Origin: Polyporus tsugae
Lineage: Eukaryota > Basidiomycota > Agaricomycetes > Polyporales > Polyporaceae
Direction of reading: 5' to 3'
NCBI GenBank assembly: GCA_024305745.1
Contig: JAHRBS010000005.1
Coordinates: 248,001-312,000 of the forward strand
Length of the DNA stretch: 64,000 nucleotides
A program made the translations under genes and the position numbers. Every line of letters begins with the position of its first letter. The stretch's first letter is position 1. Shown here piece by piece: positions 46,733 to 58,194 of this stretch. Under the pieces are notes generated by a model. The model had not been told where the DNA came from and made no database searches. It saw nothing but the letters and a program-made list of their open reading frames with translations.

Positions 46733-49408
46733 TTGCGGCCATGGTTGAACTCGACTCGCATCCGACAGCAGATCCCCTCGGCCGCCATTGTCCTCTCGTC
46801 TGGGATTCAACTGCGGAATTATGCCAAGCTAAGCAGTTCTTCGGCGTTGGTTCTGACATCTTCTTGCACAACACGGGGCTGTTCTATCCGTCCATTGAAC
46901 TCTTGCGTCAATTCCGACTCGTCGGGGCCCAACGCTTCAGTATACCACTGCAGACAGGACGCCCGCGCCGAACTGCCATCCACCATGCGCGACAAGACGT
47001 ACATCGTCCCGCTCCAGGAAATGGTGGACGTCTTCTTGCCTGCCCCTTCCGAGAATTCCAAGACGATCCCCAACATATTCACCGCGGTCCCCAAGTTCGG
47101 TTTGGAGAGGGACATGTACGACTACATTGTAAGCCACCATTCCCATCTCTCATTATCTGCTTCAGAATCTGACATGCTTCGTAACGCAGACCAAGGTGCT
47201 CAACAATTCTAAGCAGTTCAACAAAGTGGAGTTCGTCACCACTGCCTACAAGTCCGACCGGAGCGACCCGAGCAAACAGACCATCGACTGCGGAATGTAC
47301 GACTCTGGCAACGTGCCGGAATCCGAATACACCGACGCTCAGGAGGAGTCGAGGCGCATGGTCTGGGCACTGATCGAGCTCCTCATCGAGTGCAAGCTCG
47401 ACCCTGTCAACCAGGACCCCTTCGACGAACGGTTCCAGAACAACGAAGCGGTGGCCGAGAAGCGTAGGGAGGTGCTTGGCTAGATCCTATCGTACGTCGA
47501 GCTCGCGTTCAAGTACCAGCAACGCGAGTTCGTCTTCATGGTCCTCTTCCTTGGCCGCTATGCCCGCGTTGTGCGCTTCGATCGCTCCGGCATCGTCGCA
47601 TCCGAGAAGATCGACTACACGGAACGCGGTGCCGAACTCACGACTTTCCTTGTTCGCTACGCTCGTCTCGGACCCACGAACCGCGGACACGACCCCACTG
47701 CTTCCCGTATCCCTCCTACGGACCCTCTCTGGGAGCAGCTGAAGACGCACGGGGCTGACGCCGCCAAGAAGGACTCCGAGGACCACGTGCAGAAGCTCTT
47801 CAACGAGACCCTCGACGAGCAGTGGCCGTGGTGGAAGCTCTCGGTGCCCGACGAGGAGTCTGGCGTTAAGCGTTGGTTTGCGGTCGGCAAGCCTCACTTC
47901 TACGCCGGTGGCATCGCGTGTCGTGGGACCCGTGGTTACGTCGCTGCGCCACTCAACGATGACGGCGAGCTGGATCCGAAGGCCAAGTTCGTCTACCTCA
48001 AAGACGCCTGGCGCGTCGACCACGAAGGGATGGAAAAGGAGGGGACCATCCTGAAGGCTCTCAACGACGCCAAGGTTCCCTACGTGCCTACTCTGCTTTA
48101 TCACGGCGACTTGGACCAGCGCACGCGGTCGTACGAGGAGTGGTTTGACAAGCATGAGGGCAAGCTGCCAGAAGGATGCCCGCTGAAGTCGCACCAACAC
48201 TATCGCCTCGTCGTGGCTGAAGTCGGCAAATCACTTTCGGAGTTCGAGAATGGGGCCCAGCTCGTCTGGGCATTGTGCAGCTGTATCATCGGTATGCCCT
48301 GTCGTGTGTCACTCCATTGTTTCGCTTACTCATACACGTCGATAGCTCACGAAAAGGCTTGCGTTGCAGGCTACATTCATGGAGATATTAGTGCTGGAAA
48401 CATCCTCCTGTACAAAGATGAGAACAACGAGTGGGGCGGCCTTCTCAACGATTGGGAGCTGTCCAAGCAGTTCGCACAGGGGGAGACTCAAAGCGGTGGG
48501 CGACAACTCGAACGAACGGTGTGTTCTCCCCCAATCGCCCGCACTGGCATGACCTTGTGCTGATTTCCCATGTTCAGGGTACCTGGCAATTCATGTCCGT
48601 GCATACGCTGCTCAAGAGCACTGGAATGATCGAGATCTCGGACGACCTTGAGTCACTCTTCCACGTCCTCATCTACTACGCCGTTCGGTTCCTTCCCCAG
48701 AACCTCGCTGATAACGCCGTCGGGCGGTTCCTCTACAAGTACTTCGACGACTACACAGACGGTGCCCATGGCTTCAGCTGCGGTTTTGCGAAGTACAATG
48801 CTATCAAGCGGGGCGTCATTGACCTCACGCCCATCATTGGTATCGCTGATGGTGGCGAGGGTCAGAACTTGACGCGGTCCCTCGTGTTCTTCCTGCAGCA
48901 CTGTGACACCCCCTCCGACGAGAAGGGCGGGAGCCTCGCCCGGAGGGGCGGCCACCCCATCAACAACCTCGTCGCCGAACTCCTCAAAGCTTTCCAGGCG
49001 CTCTATGCCCAGGATGGGACGAAGATACTGGACACCCAAGTACCGAAGGAGGGCTGTACCCCCGCAAAGGCCATGATGGCTCTCCTAGCGGAGATGGAGG
49101 CCGAGGAGTCTCAAAATGCCTCCACGTCCGCTGCCTGGGCAACCTCGGCGCAAGGCGGTGCGGCGATCGATTCCACCCTCGCCGACAAGGTCAGGACCCA
49201 CGCGCCGATGAAGAAGCTTCTCCTCAGACACCTCGCCTACGCAACGTGGCCCAAGGACGACAAGGGCGAGGACAAGAAGCCGCACGAGGGACACGTCCCC
49301 GCGAAGGAGGACACCGCTGTAGGTTCAACGGCGATCCGAACTGGGTCCAAGCGGCCCCACGACGAGGACGAGGGCTCGGTATCCAAGCGGGTGCGGATCT
49401 ATGCTTGA
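46733..49408 (+). pseudogene. FunK1-type kinase (arm 2, outer copy) with an in-frame stop
   Basis: Exons correspond one-to-one with the arm 1 outer copy: about 46733-47128, 47190-48291, 48346-48518, 48578-49408, with equal second and third exon lengths. At 47481-47483 the codon is TAG (after REVLG) where the arm 1 copy reads CAG, cutting the protein before the kinase domain. Apart from this the frame is open to 49408. The catalytic loop reads YIHGDISAGN here, with glycine replacing the HRD arginine, and DWELSK is kept. The first 300 codons are nearly identical to arm 1, but from about 48150 onward similarity falls sharply (the last exon is only moderately similar). Restart at a later ATG (for example 47538) could give a shortened kinase-containing product. 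The start codon is uncertain, as in the sister gene. Confidence 0.7.
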
Positions 49409-50618
49409 GCTCATGTGTGCATCTACGATTCTGGGCACATGATAGTGAGGGGCAGCTATGCGCTATGCGTCTGCTCTGAGCTGTTGCGAGGCCCTTTCCT
49501 TGCGATGGCTTCGTACTTTCGGCCGCTAAGTAGTCTCATGGGAGTTCGAATCTTTTACGATTGCGAACGTTTTGCGTATCTTGCATGTACAGGACTACAT
49601 TCACAGACATTCACTTGCATTTTATTCCTTCGGAACTATATGTTCCTTTGTGCCCTACGGACTTACACGGTCATGTCCAGTCAACATTCCCAAAAGATGG
49701 CATTTCGTCGATCCTAGTTGCTGAGTCAATTATCAGAAGACGTGGTCGGTGCGCAGCTGGTCGACGTGGAAAGCAGACTCGGAGGAGCGACCGCTGTCTA
49801 GCTAACTGACCACGCTGTCGAGTCGGACCATGAAGTTACGTTGACATGACTGTCAGCCTGAGTGAATAAGTACGACGCTAGGCTTCGCCGCGACGCTCAT
49901 TAATTCGGGCCTCTCACCAATGTCGTCGACTCCATCCAGGTGCAACAAACTCACCCCAACTTGTCCTATGGCCTCTTCCGTCTACATAAGGTTACTAGTC
50001 CCGATAATTTATACTAGGCGCCCACTGGTTACTTTTGACTCGGACGTCGCCTCTCACAGTGCACATGTCTGACTCTCACCCACTTCTTCGCGTTCGCAAA
50101 AAGGCCCGCCTTTTCGAGACGCTCCAGCCAGCTCGTCTCTGCGTCTAGGCCCGTCAGTCTGGGCCTCGTACCAAACATATCAGTCATTGACGTTTGTACG
50201 CAAGGAAACCTCGGTCCGAGGGCTCAGAACATGGTCATCGGACATAAGCCGGCATTCGACAAGTTATCGATCGGACGATGATCATCGTGGCTGCATTTGA
50301 TACACCCTCGAGAACTGGATGATAACCTCGAGAGATAGAGGCTCGAGCTGATAACGAGCATCTCGGAATCGTACGCGTGTTTTTCACTAGTTTTCGTAAT
50401 ATTGTACGCACACTGAATTTGCTTTTAAAACAGAGCTCAGATCCTTCTCGAATTGCCCGGAAAGCGGAGAGTTGGGCACGACACACTGGTAAGGATCTTA
50501 GGGTAAGTTACACCACCAGACGGCCCCCGATAGTAGGAGCCGATACTGCGAGTACTTTGGTTTCAAGTTCATGTGACTCCGCTGTTCCTCACAAATTAGC
50601 AGGCATCCCTCTTTTTCA
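49409..50618. other. intergenic, no gene seen
   Basis: About 1.2 kb outside arm 2, before the amine oxidase gene. Small open frames only; no motif, RNA gene or cassette remnant recognised. Homology with arm 1 stops close to the FunK1 stop codon. Confidence 0.45.
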
Positions 50619-52329
50619 ATGACTTCCATCAACAACAACAGTCAGATCGTCATAATTGGTGCAGGATGCTTTGGACTCTCTACTGGATATCATCTCTTGA
50701 AACGGGGATACAAGAATGTCACTATCCTTGATCGCGCTTCCGACCTTCCAGCGCCAGATGCGGCGAGTACGGACATGAGCAAGAGTGCGTATTCTCAAAG
50801 TCCCACGTCGATTGGCATTCGTACTTACTGACAAACGCGTAGTTGTCAGGAGTTCATACGCGGATATCTTTTATACTCGTCTCGCCCGAGAAGCTATCGC
50901 CGAGTGGAAAGACATTCAGGAATGGGCAGACACTTACCACGAGTTCGTTGTTCCAGATGTGTTGAAGTAACCGAGCGTGAAGCTCATGTTTCATCTTTCT
51001 TCGCAACAGATCGGGCGTGTACTGCGCTATGGCACACACGGACAGCTACACCGACCGAGCCTACGAGAACGACATGGCGGTCGGAGCGGCAGTAGAGACA
51101 CTTCCCCAGCCAGAAGCCGTCCGCTCGGTGTTCCCCAGCACCGCCAAAGTGTCTCCCGCCGATGACGCCAGAGGATACATCAACCGCGATGGCGGATGGG
51201 TCTTCGCATCGCAAGGCATCCAGCGCATGATGGACAAGGTCGCGTCCCTTGGCGGGAAGGTAGTCCCCGGGAAGGCCGTGTCAGAGTTGGCTCGGTCCAA
51301 TGGGAGTGTGTCCGCCGTGCAATGCGCAGACGGGAGCGTGTACGACGCAGATCTGGTGGTGCTCGCGACAGGTTCTTGGTCGGCTTCTGCGTTCCCCGAC
51401 CTCAGTTTAGACGGCCAGTGCGTCGCTACGGGGTAGGTGACTTGATCACTCGAGTCTCATGCGAAGTGCGCCCTGATGTATTACATCCGCCTCCTAGACA
51501 AACTGTGGCCTTCGTCCAGCTGACCTCGGAAGAAGCAGAGCTGTACCGAGCATGTCCTGTGTATCTCGACTTCCACACAGGTTTTTACGTCTTCCCGGTA
51601 CATTGCAATACTTCTGATACACCTAGTTCATCTCCACTAACGCATCGCCGCTCAGCCAACTAGAGAGAATATAATCAAATGCGCAATCCACTCCGGTGGA
51701 TTCGTGCAGAAGGTCAAGCCTGTGAACTCCGACGTATACATATCGACACCCCGCACGGTGACCTCCGATGGTGACGATGGGCTGCGGATCCCAAAGTCCG
51801 CCTTGAAGGCTCTGAGAGCGAACCTTGTGCGCATCTACCCCGATATCGGCAACAGGCCTTTCTACGGAACGCGGCTCTGCTGGTAGGTCCCCCCACAATC
51901 GTTTCCTTGATGCTTAGCCCTACTGATACCTATACTCCCCATGTACTCCTAGGTACACGGACTCGCCCGATGACAACTGGGTCATCGGCGCGCACCCGGA
52001 CGTCCCGAACGTCGTGCTCGCCACGTCCGGCAGCGGGCACGCATTCAAAGTGCGTCCCTTCCCATCGCTTCAACCTTCCCCGTAGCAGTGCTTCTCACCG
52101 CTCAACTGCATTCAATTCTGGATCCTAGTTCCTGCCCGTCATCGGCCGCCTAGTGGCCGACGCCATCGAAGGAAAGCTCCCCCCCGAGCTCGTCAAGAAG
52201 TTCGCCGCGAACCGCGTGCACGAGCACGACGTGCCCGAGCCCGTGGTGCGCCTCACCCCGCCCGCAGACCTCGTTGTGGACGAACTTTGTACTCCTGAGG
52301 ACTTACTCCCAGGTCCAATTCCTAACTAA
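50619..52329 (+). CDS. FAD-dependent amine oxidase (fructosyl-amino acid/sarcosine oxidase type)
   Basis: Seven exons (50619-50784, 50843-50942, 51010-51432, 51498-51597, 51656-51882, 51953-52049, 52129-52329) give 437 aa, the usual length. The N terminus is a Rossmann fold (IVIIGAGCFGLSTGYHLL, with ILDR ending the second strand), diagnostic of the DAO family. The conserved DMSKIVRSSYAD segment is restored by splicing exon 1 to 2. In FYGTRLCWYTDSPDDNW, Cys338 occupies the position that binds FAD covalently in sarcosine and fructosyl-amine oxidases. GSGHAFKFLPVIG near the end is the other family hallmark. The enzyme would oxidise a secondary amine such as a glycated amino acid to release H2O2. 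No clear C-terminal peroxisomal SKL is present. Exact substrate cannot be read from sequence. Confidence 0.88.
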
Positions 52330-52784
52330 CGGGCGATGGGCAAGTGCCATGTGTAGCCCGGAAGCACTGTATGCATGGATGAAATGTCAACAAACACAGA
52401 TCCCAATACTAGCAATTTTGGCAGCCAGAGTACTTGCCGCACATGCATTGTACATACACAGTTCTGGACTAAAGGGAGGTCCCTGCAATCTATGATGCGA
52501 CAACCTCACCGAGGGGGAAGCGAGACAAGTCCCCAACACACATCCATATCGCCACTCCGCGGAGACGCTGCCAACGCTCCTCCGAGTAGGTGACCGAGCG
52601 AGACATGCAGTCCTCCTCGGATTCGCCGGCCCCGGACTCATTCCCGCACATTCGCGGGACGTAGCATGGTAGCGATACACGACGTGTGCTGCAGTCTATT
52701 GATTGCTCTAACATATACAATGAAGCACTCCAACCGACTATAATACTTTTACTTTTTGATCGGGACCCCGAGGGTCCAAAACGT
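52330..52784. other. convergent intergenic region
   Basis: 3' flanks of the amine oxidase and carbamoyl-phosphate synthase genes; nothing else recognised. Confidence 0.5.
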
Positions 52785-55700
52785 TCAAGGGCGCGAACCG
52801 ATCCAATCACCCCACGACTTGACCTCGGACGGTATCCGGCCCTCGGTGTATCCCCTCAGGCCGCCCTCCGGGATCTTTTTCGCAAGACTCTCCACAAACA
52901 GCTGCGCACACCGCGCGTTGTTGAGCAGGGGCAGCCCAAAGTCGACAGCGTTTCTAGGAACATATCAAGCAACATGTCAGATAGAACCGCCGAAATGGGA
53001 GCAAACACAACACGTACCGTCGCGCGACGTAATCCTCGTCCGTCATGTCCTTGCCGCGAGCCTTCGCGAGGTTGATCACGCACTCGATGTCGTACTCGTC
53101 GAACACCTCCCGGAGCTTCCGCTTGTCCTGCTTCGGGAAGAAGATGCGCTTCGCCGACACGTACGGAATGTCGTTCAGGAACTCCTCGACGGCCGGGGAC
53201 GAGCAATACAGTTTGAAGCCGAGGTCGACCAGCGTCTTCGCGACCGTCCGCATCTCCGGCTTCGTGATGTCCCCGCCAATGAGCACCCCAGTCCCAGGCC
53301 GGGGCTTCTTGAAACCGGTCGTGCTCAGAAGCGCCGCCCAGTACGCCTCCTGCACGTCCCGCCCAAAGGCCGCCACCTCGCCCGTAGACGCCATCTCTGC
53401 GAGCGCGAGCGCAAACGTACTCGCACGTCAGCGTCCGTCAGTCGAGCAGGGCATGGGGCTACTCACCGACGCCGAGGAAGGGGTCCGCACCAGCCAACCG
53501 TGTCCACGAAAATTGCGACACCTTGATCGCAGTGTAGTCGCGCTTCTGCGCCATGATGTCTATGGGCTCTGGAACGTCCTGGCCCACGATAGCCGCGGTC
53601 GCGGTGTCGATAAAGTTCCTACCGAGCACCTTGGAGACGAAGGGGAACGAGCGCGACGCGCGCAGGTTGCACTCGATAACCTTGAACTCGGCGGGCGCGC
53701 CGGGCTCCGCTGAAGGTTTGCGGATGACCTGCATGTTGTAAGGGCCAGAGATATCGAACGCAGCAGCGACCTTCTCGGCGATCTGCTTCAGGCGGAGCAT
53801 CTCGTCGTCCGTGAGCGAGAAGGGGGGAAGGACCAGGGTAGCATCCCCAGAATGGACGCCGGCGTTCTCGACATGCTCGGAAATGGCGTGCAGCAGAAGC
53901 TTGCCCTTGTGAGCGACAGCGTCGACATCGATTTCCTGAGCGTTGTCGATAAACTTAGTGATGACGACAGGGTGCAAGGGAGATACGGAGGCGGCGGCGG
54001 ACAGGTTGTACTCGAGCGCGGACTCCTCGTAGACGACGTTCATAGCAGCACCGGATAGGACGTACGAGGGACGAATCAGGACAGGGTAACCAACGCGCTG
54101 GGCGAACTTTTTGGCAGCGGCAACGGACGACACTTCCGCCCACTCAGGCTGGTCGACGCCGATGCTGTCCAAAATCGACGAGAACTTGTGACGGTCCTCA
54201 GCGCTGTCGATCTTCTCCGGGTCCGTTCCGAGGACGTTGACTCCAGTCTGCTTCAGACGCAGCGCGATGTTCTGGGGCAGTTGACCTAGAAATGACGGCA
54301 TCAGCCACTGGACGGGACGCAGGCTGTCAAGGCGCGTTTACCTCCGACGCTGACGATAACGCCCTGCGCCTGCTCGAGTTCGTAGATGTCCATCACACGC
54401 TCGAAGCCGAGCTCCTCGAAGTACAGGCGGTCGGCCTCGTCGAAGTCGGTCGAGACCGTCTCAGGGTTGTAGTTGATCATGATCGTGCGCTTGCCCATCT
54501 CGCGGAGCTTCCGGGCGCAAGTGACCGCGCACCAGTCAAACTCGACACTGCTGCCAATCCGGTAGACGCCGCTGCCGAGGACCATCGTGCCGTGCTCGTC
54601 AAACTCAACGTCGTGCTCAGACGCGTTGTACGTAGTGTAGAGGTAGTTCGTGTGGGCCGGGTATTCGGCGGCCAGCGTGTCAATTCGTTTGACGAAGGGC
54701 GTGATACCGAAGGACTTGCGGTGAGCACGGACAGTAAGCTCATCAGAGGCAACCAAGTCAGCGATGTGAGCATCCGAAAAGCCCATGCGCTTAGCACGCT
54801 GCATAAGCTCATGATCGACGGATTGAATGGAACCAGCAGCCTTTAGGGCGTAAACCGTGTTGACGATGTTCTCAATCTTGTACAGGAACCACTGCAGACG
54901 GCCACTCGAGTCAGCGGTCAAGCGGACCGAAAGGCACAGTTGCTCACCTTGTCGATTTTCGTCAAGTCGTGCAATTGGTCGATCGTGTAGTTCTTGTTGA
55001 AAATGGCGTACGCGATCGCGAAGAGACGCATGTCCGTAGGCTTGCTGAGTGCGCGATCGAGATCCTCTGGTTGGACATAAGCCTCGAAACCTTTCCAGCG
55101 CGGGTCGACTTGACGGATTGCCTTCTGCAGAGACTCCTCGAACGTGCGGCCGATCGCCATGACCTCTCCGACAGACTTCATCGCTGAGCCTACCTCACGG
55201 TTCACGTTAGTGAACTTAGCGAGGTCCCACTTCGGAATCTTCGTGACGATGTAGTCTAGGGAGGGCTCAAAGCATGCCGTTGTCGTCTTCGTAACGGCGT
55301 TAGGGAGCTCCGGAAGCGTGTGACCGAGCGCAATCTTAGCGGCGGTGTATGCAAGGGGGTAGCCAGTAGCCTTGGATGCCAGCGCACTACGGAATACATG
55401 AGATCATGGAATGCGGGGCAAATTGCGGGGCGTACCTGGAGCGACTAAGCCGGGCGTTCACCTCGATAACGCAGTACTCCCTGGAAGTCGGGTTGAGCGC
55501 ATACTGGATGTTGCATTCGCCGACGACGCCCAGGTGCCGAATAACTTTCAAAGCCGCCGACCGGAGCATATGGTACTCGTCGTCAGGGAGAGTTTGCGAG
55601 GGCGCCACAACAATCGAGTCACCGGTATGGGTGCCAAGGGGGTCAAAGTTTTCCATGTTGCAGCATATGATAGTGTTCTGTGGCTACATTAGCACCCTGA

Positions 55701-57287
55701 TCGGTCGTAGTGAGATGAATGCACATACGTCCGCAGCGTCTCGTACCACCTCGTACTCCAATTCTTTCCAACCTTTCATGCTCCGCTCGATAAGCACCTG
55801 CGGGCTCAAACTGAGACTTTTGGCCGACAGGTCGCGCAGCTCATCGGAGTTGTTTGCAAAGCCAGAACCAAGACCGCCGAGTGTGAATGCGGAACGCAAG
55901 ATGACCGGGTAACCTATTTTCTCCGCAGCGCCGAGCGCGTCATTGACGGAAGAGACTGCCGTTGATTGTGCGACGGGGATGTTGATTTCTGAGGCATTGG
56001 GTCGTTAGAGTTATGTCTAAGGAAGAAACGGAAAGGTGGGGAGCCGGATCCGCAGAGTTCAATCAGCGACCGCAAATGAGGAGCCATGTCATGACACTTC
56101 ACAAGCTGTCCAGGGCGGTCCGTTACGGAACACAGGACATGGCGAATGAGTGGGATGATAGCAAATACACGCGGCGGTGACAAATGGGGGCCCGACATGT
56201 AACAGATGTGCCGTTACAGTTTGACCAAGGGCGGCCGTGTAGGCGATTGCCAGACGCTGTCAATGAAACCTAATTTTTTAACATCCCACTGCATTTCCGT
56301 TCCGATGTGTGGGTGAGGGTTTTGCTCAGCAGTCCGATCCCCTTGTGTGTTGCGAGAGTTGTACGGCCCTCCCAAGGGGCACTAGGAAGCGATACCCTGT
56401 TATCAAATAGGAAAACTCCTTCAAATTTACACGTTCGCAACGCTCCCCGCTCATGTTTTTACGCGTCCGACTGTGCTATTCCAAACTTCACAACACGACG
56501 CTTTTGATCACGTGACCGCATTCAGGGGAAAGGCCTTCACGCGCGAACGCAAGAATGGGCGTGAAATGGGCTGAAAGCAGAAGAAAGACAAAGTTGAAAG
56601 AGGCAATGAGCACTCACCCTTGAGAGCCTTTACGAAAAGATCCCGATCCTCCGAAACCTCCAATGTGCGGATGGGAGTGCCGAGGACGCGAACGCCGAGA
56701 CGGTCGAGGACACCCATACGGTCAAGCTCAATACCAACGTTCAAGGCGCTCTGGCCACCGAAGGTGAGCAGGATACCGTCCGGGCGTTCCTTCTCCAAGA
56801 CATAGGCAACGTAATCTGCGGTGATGGGCAAGAAATAGACCTCCGACGCGAGTTGGTGCGACGTTTGCCACGTCGCGATGTTGGGGTTGATGAGTACAGC
56901 GTCCACGCCCTCCTCGCGGAGTGCCTTCAGTGCCTGGGAACCGGAGTAGTCGAACTCGCCGGCCTGGCCGATGCTGAGACCGCCGGAGCCCACGATGAGC
57001 ACCTTGCGGACGTCGGGGCGGGGAATCTTGGGGAGGACTTTGGCGGAGATCTTGCGCGCGAGTTCTGAAGGCGAGTTCAGGACGTGCTCCTCGCCATCCT
57101 TCCGGCTGTACGAGCCAACTGCAGCCCTCGCGATCGCCTTCACCGGCCGCGTCGGGGCGAGAGCCCGTCGAACATGCGAGAGGTGGAACTGGCGAGCGAA
57201 GCGCACCGAGCCTAGGACCCGATAGGGACTCCAGCTGGGCTGGAGCCGCAAGAGACTCGCGGTCATCGTCGAGGACGGTGGTGGCAA
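52785..57287 (-). CDS. CPA2: carbamoyl-phosphate synthase, arginine-specific large subunit
   Basis: Eight exons (57287-56618, 55988-55729, 55677-55436, 55386-54948, 54891-54342, 54285-53467, 53396-53018, 52953-52785) give 1175 aa with all phases consistent. The enzyme makes carbamoyl phosphate from bicarbonate, ATP and ammonia supplied by the glutaminase small subunit, which is not in this window. The first about 45 residues are basic and S/R-rich, fitting a mitochondrial presequence, which points to the arginine rather than pyrimidine pathway. Two ATP-grasp halves are clear: [21 protein letters not shown]...[54 protein letters not shown]; then [33 protein letters not shown] and [18 protein letters not shown]. 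The C-terminal MGS-like domain contains GVLIGGDI and FPKQD. There is no fused ATCase or DHOase. Confidence 0.96.
55989..56617 (-). other. unusually long intron (629 nt) in CPA2
   Basis: It joins LFVKALKG (exon 1) to the codons for INIPVAQS, as the protein family demands, so no coding exon is missing. All other introns of the gene are about 50-75 nt. I looked for a tRNA, snoRNA-like boxes and transposon motifs and recognised none. Confidence 0.7.
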
Positions 57288-58194
57288 TGAGCAAGGGGCG
57301 GCTTGGATGACTCGACGGTTTGGCCCACAATTTTGGCAGCGGGGGTTAACAGCCAGGATATGGGTGTTATCATACCAAATTAGGAGTAGCGTCCATCAAA
57401 TCTCCAACTTGGAATCCCCAAATCGAGCCGACCGTCGGCCGCCTTCCGCCCACACAACACTGAACGTTCTTCCGACCAAGAATATTGCGGGTGGAGGAAG
57501 TAGCGAGCATGGTGGTGGTCACAGACCAAGAGCAAAACGCCAGCTACGGCCGGACCTTGGATGTGATCGCTGCTTGTCAACGACCGCGTGGCCAGGCCAG
57601 TCTCACCTGCCAGGTCGCAGCCGTCATGTAACATTGGTGACTCAGTTCGTCATACCTCTAGGCTCTAGGCTCTTGACACTCTTTCAACATACATGCCTTC
57701 GACGCACCGAAGATCTGTATGCAGATGTCCCTCTATGGTCAGCGTAGGTTCCTTATTTTACAGCAATTGATGTGCTTCGTACTGCAGTACGTGTAGTGCT
57801 TGCAACTGGCTTGCAATTGATGTGGTGCGCCGCATCGTATTCGAGAGCTATGGCTAACGTACTAGACACGTGGATCGAGAGGTTAAAGGGAGTAGCTTGC
57901 GACTCTGTGAGTTTGTCTGGATATGTTATTCAAACAACATTTGCTGACAGGCCAATCGTGCTGCAAGACAGGCCAATCCGGGGAAGTGTGCATCGAGGCA
58001 CTGGCAGTGAACATACAGATCCCCTGAAATTGTGCGTCCTTGAGGGCATGTCATGGTTGTGGAGGCGTATAGCGTGTATTGACATCTATGTGTATCTATA
58101 GGTATAAGTACAACAAGTAAAAGCAATGGAGACATTACAAGAAAGACCAACTATGCAAGAAGACTAGTAATCCCCAATACCATACCCTCGTGAC
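57288..58194. other. intergenic, CPA2 promoter region
   Basis: Lies upstream of CPA2 and downstream of the phenylalanine ammonia-lyase gene (tandem, same strand). No upstream regulatory ORF like the fungal arginine attenuator peptide was recognised; that element belongs to the small-subunit gene in other fungi. Confidence 0.45.

Larger units (their letters stand above)
41121..49408 (-). repeat. large inverted repeat, arm 2
   Basis: This is the reverse-orientation counterpart of 11490-19850. The left edge lies at about 41121-41130, after which sequence shared with arm 1 and the 24.4-24.9 kb fragment starts. The near-identical core runs from about 41510 to about 48150. The DUF4419 promoter (left) and the last third of the outer FunK1 gene (right) are diverged from arm 1. 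Confidence 0.9.

Noticed and set aside
11490..49408. inverted repeat as a pure assembly artefact
   Set aside because: The arms differ by specific changes (7-bp insertion, 57-bp repeat number, TAG, graded edge divergence), which a duplicated contig would not show; it still deserves a long-read check.
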